This document shows, piece by piece, positions 21,656 to 30,737 of a DNA stretch of 64,000 nucleotides (the first letter of the stretch is position 1; each line of letters begins with the position of its first letter). A program made the position numbers and the translations under genes. The notes beneath the pieces were generated by a model. That model had not been told where the DNA came from and made no database searches. It worked only from the letters and a program-made list of their open reading frames with translations. Origin of the DNA: Betaproteobacteria bacterium (lineage in GTDB: Bacteria; Pseudomonadota; Gammaproteobacteria; Burkholderiales; Burkholderiaceae_C); assembly GCA_016716535.1 (NCBI GenBank), contig JADJWD010000004.1, forward strand, positions 434,001 through 498,000, written 5' to 3'.

Positions 21656-23683
21656 TCACCCCTCCGCCGCGCCCTCGCCTTCTTCGACGCGGCCGCTCTT
21701 CGGCTCGTCGTCGGCCATGCCGACCGCCGCGCCGGTGGCGCCGTCGAAGCCGATCGCCCACAGCGCCTCGAGCTGGCGCGGGTCGGCCACGCCTTCGGCC
21801 AGCGCCTGCAGGCCCAGGCCGTGCACCAGCCCGACGAGGCTCTCGACGTAGCTGCGCGACGCATCGTCGTCCTGCACGCCGTGCAGGTGGCGCGCGTCGA
21901 TCTTCACGTAGTCGATGCCCACCTCCTTCAGCGCCGGCAGCGTGCGCGGCGAGGCGCCGGCGTGCTCGACGCCGACGCGCACGCCGAGCTTGCGCCAGGC
22001 CGGCACCGCCTCGCGCAGCGCGGCGCTGATGTCGCCGTCGGGCAACTCGGCCCATTCCATCGACAGGCGCGCGGCCGCCGGCCCGGCCGTCTTCAGGCGC
22101 GCCAGCAGCGCGCGCGGGAAGCCCGGGCTCAGCAGCGAGCGCGGCGCCACGTGCACGCAGCGCGGCTGGCCGTCGACGGCGATCGCCGCGAGCGCCAGGT
22201 TCACCGCCGACAGGTCCACCAGCGGCGTCAGCCGGCTGCGCGCGGCGATCGCCAGCCAGCGGCGCGCAACGAGGAACTCGCCGCCCGGCTCGACCTGCAC
22301 GCGCAGCGGGCACTCGAGGTGGATCAGGCGGCCCTCGGCGTCGACGACCGGGAAGGCGCCCAGCCGCACGCGCGACTCGTCCAGCGCGGCCGCGATCAGC
22401 TCGCGCCAGGCGCGCGCGCCGGTGGCGCCGAGTTCGCTCAAGTCCTCGACGACGGTTTCGCCGGCCGCCTCGGCGCGCGCCAGCGCCGCGTCGGCGGCCG
22501 ACAGCGCCGCGCCGGCGGCCAGGCCGCGCAGGCCGTCGCAGCCGGCGACGACGACGCGCACGCCGGGCAGCCGCGACGCCGGCGACGCGGCCACCGCGGC
22601 CTCGATCGCCGCAGCCGTCTCGCGCGCCGCGCCGGCCGCCGGCAGCGCGAGCGCGAAGTCCTGGCCGGTCAGGCGGCCCGCGGCCGCGCCGCCGATGCGC
22701 TCGACGTAGGTCAGCAGCACGTCGGCGACGGCGACGAGCAGCCGGTCGGTGACGTCGCGGCCGTGCCGCTCGTTCATCGCGACGAGGTCGGGCACGCGCA
22801 CGAGCAGCAGCGAGGCCGCCGGCAGCCGCGCGTCGCCGAGCACGTCGCCCAGGCGCGAGAGGAAGTAGGCGCGCAGCGGCAGCCCGGTGACGGTGTCGGT
22901 CTGCACCTGCCGCTGCAGCTGCGCCACCTGCTCGGCCTGCGCGACGACGCGCTCGCGCAGCCGCCGCACGACGGCGTTCATCGCCCGCGTCAGCTCGCGC
23001 AGCTCGGGCCAGCGCGGCTCGGGCACCTCGACGAACTGGAGCCGCTCGAGCGACTGCGCCTGCGCGACGGTGCCACGCAGCAGGCGGTGCCAGCGCCGCC
23101 AGAAGAAGCCGGCGACGAGCACCAGCACGAGTGATGCGCCGACGGTGACGGCGGCAAAGCGCAGCCAGGCACGCCAGGCGAGCCGCTGCAGCTGCGCGCC
23201 ATCGGCGACGACCGCGACCTCGGTGCCAGGCGCGGCGGGCGTGGCGCGCGTGGCCAACGTTGCGGACGTGGCAGTGTCCGCGGCGGCATCGTCACGCAGC
23301 GGCGCCGCCGCAGCCGGCGCGGGGGCCGGCAGCAGTTCCTGGAACCACGCCGGTGCCGCCGGCCAGGCGGCGCGCAGCGGATCGGTGCCTTCGGCCGCAA
23401 GCCGACGCCGCTCGAACAGCGTCGCCGCCTCGCCGCGGCGCAGCGACAGCCACAGCAGGTCGCCCCGTTCGAACCGCGCCGCGGCGGCGAGGCTGCGCGC
23501 CTCGCCCTCGGGCGGCACGCGGCCGAGCGCGCTGGCCACCTCGACGGCGGCCTGGCGGTTCAGGTCGGCCCACTGCGCGCGCAGCGCGTCGGCGGCGGCC
23601 CACACGCCGAGCGCAAGCACCAAGCCGACCGCCGCGAGCCAGAGGCCGGCGAGCCACAGCGCGACACGGGTGGTCAGGCTCAA
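21656..23683 (-). CDS. LapD-like membrane protein with degenerate GGDEF and EAL domains
   Basis: 675 residues. An N-terminal transmembrane helix (VALWLAGLWLAAVGLVLALG) starts a periplasmic LapD/MoxY-type sensor region (about 30-175). A second helix (FAAVTVGASLVLVLVAGFFW), a HAMP-like segment and a coiled stretch (VVAQAEQVAQLQRQVQTD) follow, then GGDEF and EAL folds. Both catalytic signatures are lost: the GGDEF loop reads GRLTGQDF and the EAL motif reads ECPLR, while later EAL-fold blocks (VDLSAVNLAL, VGIDYVKID, LQALAEGV) remain. The protein is therefore more likely to bind c-di-GMP and signal inside-out, like LapD, than to make or degrade it. No LapG protease or large adhesin gene is nearby. 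Confidence 0.85.
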   Translation of the reverse strand: MSLTTRVALWLAGLWLAAVGLVLALGVWAAADALRAQWADLNRQAAVEVASALGRVPPEGEARSLAAAARFERGDLLWLSLRRGEAATLFERRRLAAEGTDPLRAAWPAAPAWFQELLPAPAPAAAAPLRDDAAADTATSATLATRATPAAPGTEVAVVADGAQLQRLAWRAWLRFAAVTVGASLVLVLVAGFFWRRWHRLLRGTVAQAQSLERLQFVEVPEPRWPELRELTRAMNAVVRRLRERVVAQAEQVAQLQRQVQTDTVTGLPLRAYFLSRLGDVLGDARLPAASLLLVRVPDLVAMNERHGRDVTDRLLVAVADVLLTYVERIGGAAAGRLTGQDFALALPAAGAARETAAAIEAAVAASPASRLPGVRVVVAGCDGLRGLAAGAALSAADAALARAEAAGETVVEDLSELGATGARAWRELIAAALDESRVRLGAFPVVDAEGRLIHLECPLRVQVEPGGEFLVARRWLAIAARSRLTPLVDLSAVNLALAAIAVDGQPRCVHVAPRSLLSPGFPRALLARLKTAGPAAARLSMEWAELPDGDISAALREAVPAWRKLGVRVGVEHAGASPRTLPALKEVGIDYVKIDARHLHGVQDDDASRSYVESLVGLVHGLGLQALAEGVADPRQLEALWAIGFDGATGAAVGMADDEPKSGRVEEGEGAAEG

Positions 23684-23856
23684 AAGGTCCCCTTCGCGAC
23701 GATTATCATCGCCGCCGCTCGCCGCGGCGCCGCTTCGGCGCGGCCCTTGTCAGCGCGGCGCCGGCGGCATTCGTTAGCGGGGTGCCCGTCAGGCCAAGCC
23801 CGCGGGCCGCCGCTTTCGGCGCAACGTCTCGTCATCATTTCCAGGAGCCACCTCGC

Positions 23857-24165
23857 ATGACTTCTCGCCGCCGCTTCATCCAGATCGTGCCCGTCGCGGG
23901 TGCCGCGCTGCTCGGCGCGGGTGCCGTCCAAGCGCAGGCCAACATGGTCAGCGAGAAGGATGCGCAGGCCGGGGCGCTTGGCTACGTGGCCGACGCCGCG
24001 AAGGTCGACAAGGCGAAGTACAAGCAGTATGCCGCCGGCCAGATCTGCGCGAACTGTTCGCTGTACCAGGGCAAGGCCACCGACGCGACGGCTGTCTGCC
24101 CGCTGTTCGGCACCAAGCACGTGGCCGGCAAAGGCTGGTGCTCGGCCTGGGTGAAGAAGGGCTGA
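23857..24165 (+). CDS. High-potential iron-sulfur protein (HiPIP)
   Basis: 102-residue periplasmic electron carrier with one [4Fe-4S] cluster. ATG 23857 is preceded by an aggag ribosome site at 23843-23847. The N-terminus MTSRRRFIQIVPVAGAALLG carries the twin-arginine RRRFIQ motif, and cleavage is likely after VQAQA. The mature part has four cluster cysteines, C64, C67, C81 and C95 (ICANCSLYQG ... AVCPLFG ... GWCSAW), the classical HiPIP spacing. In purple and related betaproteobacteria HiPIPs reduce reaction centres or terminal oxidases; the acceptor cannot be told here. Monocistronic, with a strong terminator 30 bases downstream. Confidence 0.96.
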   Translation: MTSRRRFIQIVPVAGAALLGAGAVQAQANMVSEKDAQAGALGYVADAAKVDKAKYKQYAAGQICANCSLYQGKATDATAVCPLFGTKHVAGKGWCSAWVKKG

Positions 24166-24194
24166 GCGCGCCGGCACGATCCGCCTCTTGAACG

Positions 24195-24223
24195 AAAGGC
24201 CCGCCGATGGCGGGCCTTTTTTT
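24195..24223 (+). terminator. Rho-independent terminator after the HiPIP gene
   Basis: An 11-bp perfect stem (aaaggcccgcc / ggcgggccttt) with a gat loop is followed directly by a run of seven T starting within the stem at 24217. It lies between the HiPIP stop (24165) and the convergent desaturase stop (24243), and may serve both directions. Confidence 0.9.
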
Positions 24224-24242
24224 CTTCACCGCGCCACGCGGC

Positions 24243-25466
24243 TCACGCGTGCGCCGCCCGCAGCTTCAGCGAGAACTCCTGCAGCGCGGCGATGCCGCTG
24301 TCCTCGGCGCGGCGGCACCAGGCCTGCAAGTCGGCGACCAACTGCTCGGCCGAGACGTTGGTGCGGGTCCACAGCGATCGCAACTCCTCGCGCATCGCCA
24401 CCAGCTTGGCGAGCTTCGGGTTCGCGCCGAGCGCCTGCGCGAGCTGCGCCTTGATGCTGCTGGGGATCTTGTCGTCGTCGCGGTGCAGCCACGTTCGCGC
24501 CACGCTGAGATCCGCCCAGCGCACCGGGTTGGGCACGCCTTGCGCCTTCAGGTGCTGCATCTCGGCGACGACGGCGCGCTTCAACTCGGCCGCGTAGCGC
24601 GCCATCACCTCGTAGCGGTTGGCCACCAGCGCCTGCAGCGTCTGCGAATCGGCCACCGGCCGCACGGCGCCCAGCGCCAGCTTCGGCGGCGTCTTGCGCA
24701 CGGTGGCCAGCCGCACCAGCGCGAGCGCGCGGATGTAGACCCAGCCGATGTCGAACTCGAAGCGCTTGACCGACAGCTTGGCCGACGTCGGATAAGTGTG
24801 GTGGTTGTTGTGCAGCTCTTCGCCGCCGATCACCAGGCCCCACGGCGAGATGTTCGTCGACGCGTCGGGCGCCTCGAAATTGCGGTAGCCCCAGCCGTGG
24901 CCAAGACCGTTGATGACGCCCGCGGCGGTGATGGGGATCCACGCCATCTGCACCGCCCACACGGTCAGGCCGACGGCGCCGAACAGCAGCACGTCGGCGG
25001 CGAGCACGAGCAGGATGCCCAGGCGCGTGTGGCGGCTGTAGACGTGCCGCTCGAGCCAGTCGTCGGGCGTGCCGTGCCCGTACTTGCCGATCGTCGCGGC
25101 CACCTTTGCCTCGGCCCGGTACAGCTCGCTGCCGCGCAGGAGCACGGTGCGCATGCCGTGCGTCACCGGGCTGTGCGGGTCGTCGGCCGTCTCGCACTTG
25201 GCGTGGTGCTTGCGGTGGATGGCGACCCACTCGCGAGTCACCATGCCGGTGAAGAGCCACAGCCACGCCCGGAAGAAATGCGCCGGCAGCGCATGCAGGT
25301 CGAGCGCGCGATGCGCCTGCGAGCGGTGCAGGAAGATCGTCACCGCGGCGATCGTCACGTGCGTCGTCACGAGCGTGAAGAGCACGATCTGCCACCACGT
25401 GGCAGCGGTCACGCCGTCGGCCAGCACCTCGACGAGGCGGTCATTCGTCAGCCAGGAAAAGTCCAT
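24243..25466 (-). CDS. Membrane fatty acyl (acyl-CoA/lipid) desaturase
   Basis: 407 residues from ATG 25466 (MDFSWLTNDRLVEVLADG). The three histidine boxes of the di-iron membrane desaturases are intact: HRSQAHR, HRKHHAK and EELHNNHHTYPTS. Hydrophobic pairs surround them (WQIVLFTLVTTHVTIAAVTI, GILLVLAADVLLFGAVGL). Family members introduce a cis double bond, usually delta-9, into acyl chains. The last about 150 residues form a charged helical extension (MQHLKAQGVPNPVRWADL onward), a feature of the longer bacterial DesC-type enzymes. Convergent with the HiPIP gene; single-gene unit. Confidence 0.9.
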   Translation of the reverse strand: MDFSWLTNDRLVEVLADGVTAATWWQIVLFTLVTTHVTIAAVTIFLHRSQAHRALDLHALPAHFFRAWLWLFTGMVTREWVAIHRKHHAKCETADDPHSPVTHGMRTVLLRGSELYRAEAKVAATIGKYGHGTPDDWLERHVYSRHTRLGILLVLAADVLLFGAVGLTVWAVQMAWIPITAAGVINGLGHGWGYRNFEAPDASTNISPWGLVIGGEELHNNHHTYPTSAKLSVKRFEFDIGWVYIRALALVRLATVRKTPPKLALGAVRPVADSQTLQALVANRYEVMARYAAELKRAVVAEMQHLKAQGVPNPVRWADLSVARTWLHRDDDKIPSSIKAQLAQALGANPKLAKLVAMREELRSLWTRTNVSAEQLVADLQAWCRRAEDSGIAALQEFSLKLRAAHA

Positions 25467-25629
25467 CGCAGGAGCGCTCGCTTTGCCACGTTGTCGACGG
25501 CGCAAATTCTATCGAGCGCGTCTCCCTTGGCTCCAGGTGGAAGCCCCCGCGCCGGCGTGCGCCAATGGGGACGATTCCCCGACGCTTTCCCCATGTCGTG
25601 CGGGGATGAAACGCGCGAGCCGTGCCGCC

Positions 25630-26970
25630 TCAATCGCGCCGGCGCCACACCGCGGCGAAGAAGCCGTCGGTGCGGTGGCGGTGCGGCCACAGGCGCAGCC
25701 ACGGCCCGCTGACGAGCGCCGCCGCGTCGGCGACGCCGCTGCCCTCCAGCAGCGCCTGCACCGGCAACAGCTCGAACGTTTCGCCGTGCTCGGCATCGAA
25801 GGCGCGCACGACCTCTTCGTTCTCGGCCGCGAGCAGGCTGCAGGTGGCGTAGACGAGCCGGCCGCCGGGCTTCAGCAGCCGCGCGGCGGAAGCGAGGATG
25901 CGCTGCTGCTTGTCCTTCAACTCCGCCACCGCTTGCGGCGACTGCCGCCACTTCAGGTCCGGGTTGCGGCGCAGCGTGCCCAGCCCCGAACACGGTGCGT
26001 CGACGAGCACGCGGTCGATCTTGCCCGTGAGCCGCTTGATGCGATCGTCGCGCTCGTGCGCGATCTGCACCGGGTGCACGTTGCTCAAACCGCTGCGGGC
26101 GAGGCGCGGCTTCAGCGCGTCGAGCCGGTGGCCCGAGGTGTCGAAGGCGTAGAGGCGCCCGGTGTTGCGCATCATCGCCCCGAGCGCCAGCGTCTTGCCG
26201 CCGGCGCCGGCGCAGAAGTCGACGACCATCTCGCCGCGCTTGGCGTCGGTGAGCAGCGCCAGCAGTTGGCTGCCTTCGTCCTGTACTTCGACCGCGCCGT
26301 CGGTGAACGGCGCCGCCTTGTTCAGCGCCGGCTTGCCGTCGACGCGCAGGCCCCACGGTGAATACGGCGTCGGTTGCGCGGTGATGCCGGCGGCGGCGAG
26401 CGCGGCCTGCGCTTCGTCGCGCCTGGCTTTCAGCGTGTTGACGCGCAGGTCCAGCGGCGCAGTGCCGCCGAGCGCCTCGGCCAGCGGCCAGAACTCGTCG
26501 CCGAGCGCCTCGCGCAATGCGCCGGCCAGCCAGTCGGGCAGGTTGTGGCGCAGCTTCTCGGGCAGCGTCGCGCGGTCGATGCGCGAGATCTCGTCGAGCC
26601 ACTGCGCCTCGTGCGGGCCGAGCGCGCCGCGCAGGAAGGTCGGCGAGCCCTGCCAGGCGAGCATCGCCATGCGGCGCTCGGGCGAGGCGGCCACCTTGCT
26701 GCTCTTCGCGATCTTCGTCGCCTGCGCGGGCTTGGCGCCCGCCGCGCCGGCTTCCGTCTTCGCCGGCCGGCCGAGCGACGCCAGGTGCTGCATCAAGAGG
26801 CGCTGGCGCAGCACCGCGTACGCCGTCTCGGCCAATGCGTGCCGCTCGCGCGCGCGAGGCGCGCGGTGCGACCGGAAGAACGCCGACACCACCGCGTCGG
26901 CCGGCTGCTCGAAGCGCAGCACCGCGCGCAGCAGCTCGGTGGCAAGGTCCAGCAGGGCGCCGGGGTGCAT
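25630..26970 (-). CDS. rsmB: RsmB/NOP-family rRNA m5C methyltransferase
   Basis: Probable 16S rRNA (cytosine-C5)-methyltransferase. 446 residues. The N-terminal helical NusB-like region is followed by an AdoMet-binding fold with VVDFCAGAGGKTLALG (motif I). The two conserved cysteine motifs are DAPCSGLGTLRRNPDLKW (motif IV, release Cys) and YATCSLLAAENE (motif VI, nucleophile). The middle contains an insert rich in Ala/Lys (about 70-95, PAKTEAGAAGAKPAQATKIA). The position-967 assignment follows family similarity only. In the same direction and just downstream of purN. Confidence 0.9.
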   Translation of the reverse strand: MHPGALLDLATELLRAVLRFEQPADAVVSAFFRSHRAPRARERHALAETAYAVLRQRLLMQHLASLGRPAKTEAGAAGAKPAQATKIAKSSKVAASPERRMAMLAWQGSPTFLRGALGPHEAQWLDEISRIDRATLPEKLRHNLPDWLAGALREALGDEFWPLAEALGGTAPLDLRVNTLKARRDEAQAALAAAGITAQPTPYSPWGLRVDGKPALNKAAPFTDGAVEVQDEGSQLLALLTDAKRGEMVVDFCAGAGGKTLALGAMMRNTGRLYAFDTSGHRLDALKPRLARSGLSNVHPVQIAHERDDRIKRLTGKIDRVLVDAPCSGLGTLRRNPDLKWRQSPQAVAELKDKQQRILASAARLLKPGGRLVYATCSLLAAENEEVVRAFDAEHGETFELLPVQALLEGSGVADAAALVSGPWLRLWPHRHRTDGFFAAVWRRRD

Positions 26971-26998
26971 CGTGTCTGCGCAGGCGATTCAGGCGATA

Positions 26999-27626
26999 TC
27001 AGGCGAGCAACTGCGAGGCGCCGCGCCGGTGCCGCACGAGGCCGCCTTCGAGCAGCAGCTCACCTTCGACGAACCAGCGCACCGAAAGCGGATAGATCAC
27101 GTGCTCGACGGAGAGCACGCGCGCCGCGAGCGCCGTTTCGTCGTCGCCGGCGCGCACCGGCACGACGGCCTGCATGACGATCGGCCCGTGGTCGAGTTGC
27201 GCGGTGACGAAGTGCACCGTCGCGCCCGCGACCTTGCAGCCGGCCTCGAGCGCCCGCCGGTGCGTGTGCAGCCCCAGGGAACGCCGGCAGCAGCGACGGG
27301 TGGATGTTCAGAAGCCGCCCCTCGTAGCGCCGCACGAACGCCTCGCCGAGCACGCGCATGAAGCCGGCGAGCACGACGAGGTCCGGCGCATGGCGGTCGA
27401 TCGCCTCGGCGAGCGCCGCATCGAAAGCCTCGCGCGAGGCGAACGCCTTGTGGTCGACAACCTCGGCGGCGATGCCGCGTGCACGTGCGAAGGCCAGGCC
27501 CGCCGCATCGGGCCGGTTCGCGAGCACGGCCACCACCTGCGCCGGCCAGCCCTCGCTGGCGGCGCGCTCGACCATGGCTTCCATGTTCGAGCCGCGGCCG
27601 GAGATCAGGATGACGATGCGCTTCAT
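26999..27626 (-). pseudogene. purN: Phosphoribosylglycinamide formyltransferase, interrupted by a +1 frameshift
   Basis: Third step of purine synthesis, formyl transfer from 10-formyl-THF to GAR. The first 117 codons read correctly: MKRIVILISGRGSNMEAMVE, the catalytic Asn/His region NIHPSLLPAFPG. The frame is then lost, and the rest of the protein continues in another frame (LHTHRRALEAGCKVAGATVHFV then LDHGPIVMQAVVPV) to a stop at 26999. Removing one C from the cccc run at 27272-27275 restores a 208-residue protein of normal length. The motif-perfect halves suggest a sequencing or assembly error, or a very recent mutation. A purT bypass elsewhere would make loss tolerable. Confidence 0.9.
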
Positions 27627-27694
27627 CGGGCGCGCAGTGTAGTGGCCGCCCTTCGGGCCGACCGCACCGAACGCCTGAGCGAGAATCGCGCCCC

Positions 27695-28915
27695 ATGCGA
27701 ACCCGCGTCCTCTCCGGCATGCGCCCCACCGGCAGCATGCACCTCGGCCACTACCTCGGCGCCCTGAAGAACTGGGTGCGGCTGCAAGACGAACACGAGT
27801 GCTTCTTCTTCGTCGCCGACTGGCACGCGCTGACGACCCACTACGACGAGCGCGAAGTCATCGGCCAGAGCGTCTACGAGATGGTGATCGACTGGCTCGC
27901 GGCCGGGCTGGACCCCGAGCGCAGCACGATCTTCCTGCAAAGCCGCCTGCCCGAGCACGCGGAGCTGTTCACCCTCTTGGCGATGGGCACGCCGCTCGGC
28001 TGGCTCGAGCGTGTGCCGACCTACAAGGACCAGATGGACAAGCTGAAGGACCGCGACCTCGCGACCTACGGCTTCCTCGGCTACCCGCTGCTGCAGGCGG
28101 CCGACATCCTGATCTACAAGGCCACCTACGTGCCGGTGGGCGAGGACCAGGCGAGCCACGTCGAGCTGACGCGCGAGGTGGCGCGCCGCTTCAACCACCT
28201 CTACGGCCGCGGCGCCGGCTTCGAAGGCCGCGTGGCCGCGGCACTGGCCAAGTTCTCGAAGGACGACCAGCGCTACTACGACAAGCAGCGCAAGGCCTTC
28301 GGCGAAACCGGCGCGCACGAGGCGTGGGCCAAGGGCGAGGCGCTCGTGCGCCGCAACGCCGCGGCGCTGGCCGCGGGCAGCGCCGGCTGGAGCGAGATGG
28401 AGACCGAGCTGCTGCTCGGGCACTTGAAGGGCAGCGGCCGCAGCGTGCTCGTCGAGCCGCAGGCGCTGCACACCGAGGTCGCGAAGCTGCCGGGCCTGGA
28501 CGGCGCGAAGATGAGCAAGAGCTACGGCAACGCCGTGCTGATGCGCGACGACGCCGAGACGGTGACCAAGAAGATCCGCGGCATGGCCACCGACCCGGCG
28601 CGGGTGCGCCGCACCGACCCCGGCGACCCCGCGAAGTGCCCGGTGTGGGACTTCCACGTCGCCTACAGCGACGAGGCGACGAAGGACTGGGTGCAGAAGG
28701 GCTGCAAGAGCGCCGGCATCGGCTGCCTGGACTGCAAGCAGCCGGTGATCGACGCCGTCGTCGCGCAGCAAAAGCCCTGGCGCGAACGCGCCGCGGCGCT
28801 GACCGCCGAGCCGAAGAAGGTGCACTGGATCGTCGAGAACGGCACCGAGCGCGCGCGCGTCGCCGCGCGGCAGACGATGAAGGATGTGCGCGAGGCGATG
28901 GGGCTGGATTACTGA
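27695..28915 (+). CDS. trpS: Tryptophan--tRNA ligase
   Basis: Charges tRNA-Trp. 406 residues, the longer form of the bacterial enzyme. The class I signatures are present as SMHLGHYLGAL (HIGH-like) and KMSKS in GAKMSKSYGN. Other conserved stretches are DWHALTTHY, YPLLQAADILIYKA and VPVGEDQASHVELTRE. Compared with compact Bacillus-type TrpRS (about 330) it has an insertion with GRSVLVEPQAL and a C-terminal cysteine pair region (KGCKSAGIGCLDCKQP), as in other betaproteobacterial TrpS2-type enzymes. Divergent from purN (68-base gap) and convergent with the DUF1015 gene (24 bases). Confidence 0.95.
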   Translation: MRTRVLSGMRPTGSMHLGHYLGALKNWVRLQDEHECFFFVADWHALTTHYDEREVIGQSVYEMVIDWLAAGLDPERSTIFLQSRLPEHAELFTLLAMGTPLGWLERVPTYKDQMDKLKDRDLATYGFLGYPLLQAADILIYKATYVPVGEDQASHVELTREVARRFNHLYGRGAGFEGRVAAALAKFSKDDQRYYDKQRKAFGETGAHEAWAKGEALVRRNAAALAAGSAGWSEMETELLLGHLKGSGRSVLVEPQALHTEVAKLPGLDGAKMSKSYGNAVLMRDDAETVTKKIRGMATDPARVRRTDPGDPAKCPVWDFHVAYSDEATKDWVQKGCKSAGIGCLDCKQPVIDAVVAQQKPWRERAAALTAEPKKVHWIVENGTERARVAARQTMKDVREAMGLDY

Positions 28916-28939
28916 TCCGCCTTGGCGGGGATCAGCGGA

Positions 28940-30298
28940 TCAGCGGATCCGCCGCGCCTCGACGTAGTACCGCTTCTCGTGCGCCTCGCCCATCGAGAAG
29001 GTCTTGCGCGGCAGCGGGCCCTCGTGCATCACGCGTTTGAGCAACTCGCCCTTCGGCACGGTGCCGAGGTGGAAGCCTGCGTGGCCGGGCTGCTGCGCCA
29101 GCCGCTCGAGCGTCTCGTCGCCGTGCACGTAGTCGACGTCGGCGGCGCCGCCGCGGGCGACGAAGGCGTCGACGAAGTTCTGCAGCGTGCCGACCGAGAG
29201 TGAGGCCTCGGGGTCGGCGATGCGCGCCACCGCGAATCGTGGCCCCGGCTCGACGACGCCGACGGCCTGCACCGCGCGCTCGGCGCGTGCTTCGACGGCT
29301 TGCACTTCGGCGCGCATCGCGTCAGCACCCGGCGCGTCGATGACCTGAAGACGCACACCGAAGTGCTCGGCCAGCGCCGCGCGCAGATCAGCGCGCACGC
29401 CGATCAGCAGACGATGGATCGGCGCGAAGTGCAGCGCCGGGTCGTGGATGTTCTCCACCTCCACCAGAGCAAAGCGGCTCGGGTGATCCGGGCCGACGCG
29501 CGCCTTCACCTGCTCCCAGATCGACTTGGCGGTGGCCAGCGAGTGGTTGCCGTCGCCCACCGCGAACAGCATCGGCGGCGTGCCCGCCGGCACGCCGTAG
29601 CGGCGCGCGACGACCTCGGGCGCGGCCAGTGCCGCGAGCGCCTTGCACGCGGCATCGGCCAGCGCCGCATCGACCGCGTGGCCCGCGACGTGGCCGCCAC
29701 CGAGCATCAGCTCGGTCGCGTAGAGCGGCGGGCGCTGGCCACTGCCGGCCTTGACGGCCGCCACCGCCGCGGCCACCGGCTCGATCACCGTGCGCTCCGG
29801 GTCGTCGATCAGCACCAGGACATGCGGCAGCTCGAGCGCGGCGTCGCGCCGCACCTCGATGCGCGGCGCCAGCCGCGAGACGATCGTGCCCTCGGTCGGG
29901 CGGATCAGGCTCTGCGAGGTCGGCGTGTAGTCGTAGTGCTCGAGGTCGAGTTCAAGCATCAGCCCGCGCCGAGTGCGCCCGTCCACGCGGCGTTCGACGA
30001 GCACGGCGCCGTCGTGCGGCACGAGCAGCCCGGCGTCGAGAGTCGTGCGCATCGCCTGCTGGATGCGCGCGATACGCGCCGGCGCGTCGGCCGCGCCCAA
30101 GTGCACCTCGGGGAAGACGAGGTTCAGCGTCGAAGGCGCGTCGCCGACGAGCGCTTCGACGCGCCGCCAGTACTCGGGCTCGGACGTGTACTGGTCGCAG
30201 GCGATCACCGCCCACTTCGCGAGATCGACGCCCGGACGCGGCAGCAGCAGGCGCGGCAGGCGGAAGCCGGTGTGGATGCTGTGATGCGGTGTGGTCAT
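28940..30298 (-). CDS. DUF1015 family protein
   Basis: 452 residues from ATG 30298. It begins with the typical FRLPRLLLPRPGVDLAKWAV and CDQYTSEPEYWRRVE. Conserved blocks include LFAVGDGNHSLATAKSIWE and VDYVHGDETLERLA, which mark DUF1015. The family is related to SerB/PduO-like cofactor proteins in some trees, but its reaction is unknown; some members occur with phosphoglycerate/serine genes. The start overlaps the stop of the upstream DUF3297 gene by four bases (ATGA), so the two are translationally coupled. Confidence 0.88.
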   Translation of the reverse strand: MTTPHHSIHTGFRLPRLLLPRPGVDLAKWAVIACDQYTSEPEYWRRVEALVGDAPSTLNLVFPEVHLGAADAPARIARIQQAMRTTLDAGLLVPHDGAVLVERRVDGRTRRGLMLELDLEHYDYTPTSQSLIRPTEGTIVSRLAPRIEVRRDAALELPHVLVLIDDPERTVIEPVAAAVAAVKAGSGQRPPLYATELMLGGGHVAGHAVDAALADAACKALAALAAPEVVARRYGVPAGTPPMLFAVGDGNHSLATAKSIWEQVKARVGPDHPSRFALVEVENIHDPALHFAPIHRLLIGVRADLRAALAEHFGVRLQVIDAPGADAMRAEVQAVEARAERAVQAVGVVEPGPRFAVARIADPEASLSVGTLQNFVDAFVARGGAADVDYVHGDETLERLAQQPGHAGFHLGTVPKGELLKRVMHEGPLPRKTFSMGEAHEKRYYVEARRIR

Positions 30299-30624
30299 TG
30301 CGGTGCGGCTTCGTTGCCCTCGCCCGCCGCGCCCGGCTCGCCCGCGTCGCCAGCCTCGCCCGCATCGGCGCCTCGATAGAACGCCTCGACCTGGCCCTTC
30401 AGCTTGATCAGCAACGGGTTGCCCTTGCGGTCCACCGTCTTGCCCGACGGCACGCGCACCCAACCTTCGCTGATGCAGTACTCGGCGACATCGAAGCGCT
30501 CGCGGCCGTTGAGGCGGATGCCCACGTCATGCTCGAACACCGCGGCCGCGTAGTGCGGGCTGCGCGGGTCGGTGCTGAGGTGGTCGGGCAGCGGCGGCAA
30601 GGAGGGCGGGTTCGCAGGGCTCAT
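30295..30624 (-). CDS. DUF3297 family protein
   Basis: 109 residues from ATG 30624 (MSPANPPSLPPLPDHLS). The core reads HLSTDPRSPHYAAAVFEHDVG, then GIRLNGRERFDVAEYCISEG and GNPLLIKLKGQVEAFY, which is the conserved DUF3297 pattern. The last about 25 residues are Gly/Ala/Glu-rich (GADAGEAGDAGEPGAAGEGN) and encoded by a near-repetitive gcgacgcgggcgag tract, probably expandable. Function unknown. Coupled by ATGA to DUF1015. Confidence 0.85.
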   Translation of the reverse strand: MSPANPPSLPPLPDHLSTDPRSPHYAAAVFEHDVGIRLNGRERFDVAEYCISEGWVRVPSGKTVDRKGNPLLIKLKGQVEAFYRGADAGEAGDAGEPGAAGEGNEAAPQ

Positions 30625-30737
30625 CTCGGTGGTCTCGTCGTGGCAATGCCGCACGAGCGGACGCATCGGCGTCCGCCGGCGGCGCGGCATTCTGCGCCAT
30701 GCGGACGGGCGCACCGGCCGGCCGCTAGCATCGCCCG

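Noticed and set aside
28916..28939. Possible terminator between trpS and the DUF1015 gene
   Set aside because: Short ggatc/gatcc repeats are present, but they form no stable stem with a T run and part lies in the DUF1015 stop region.
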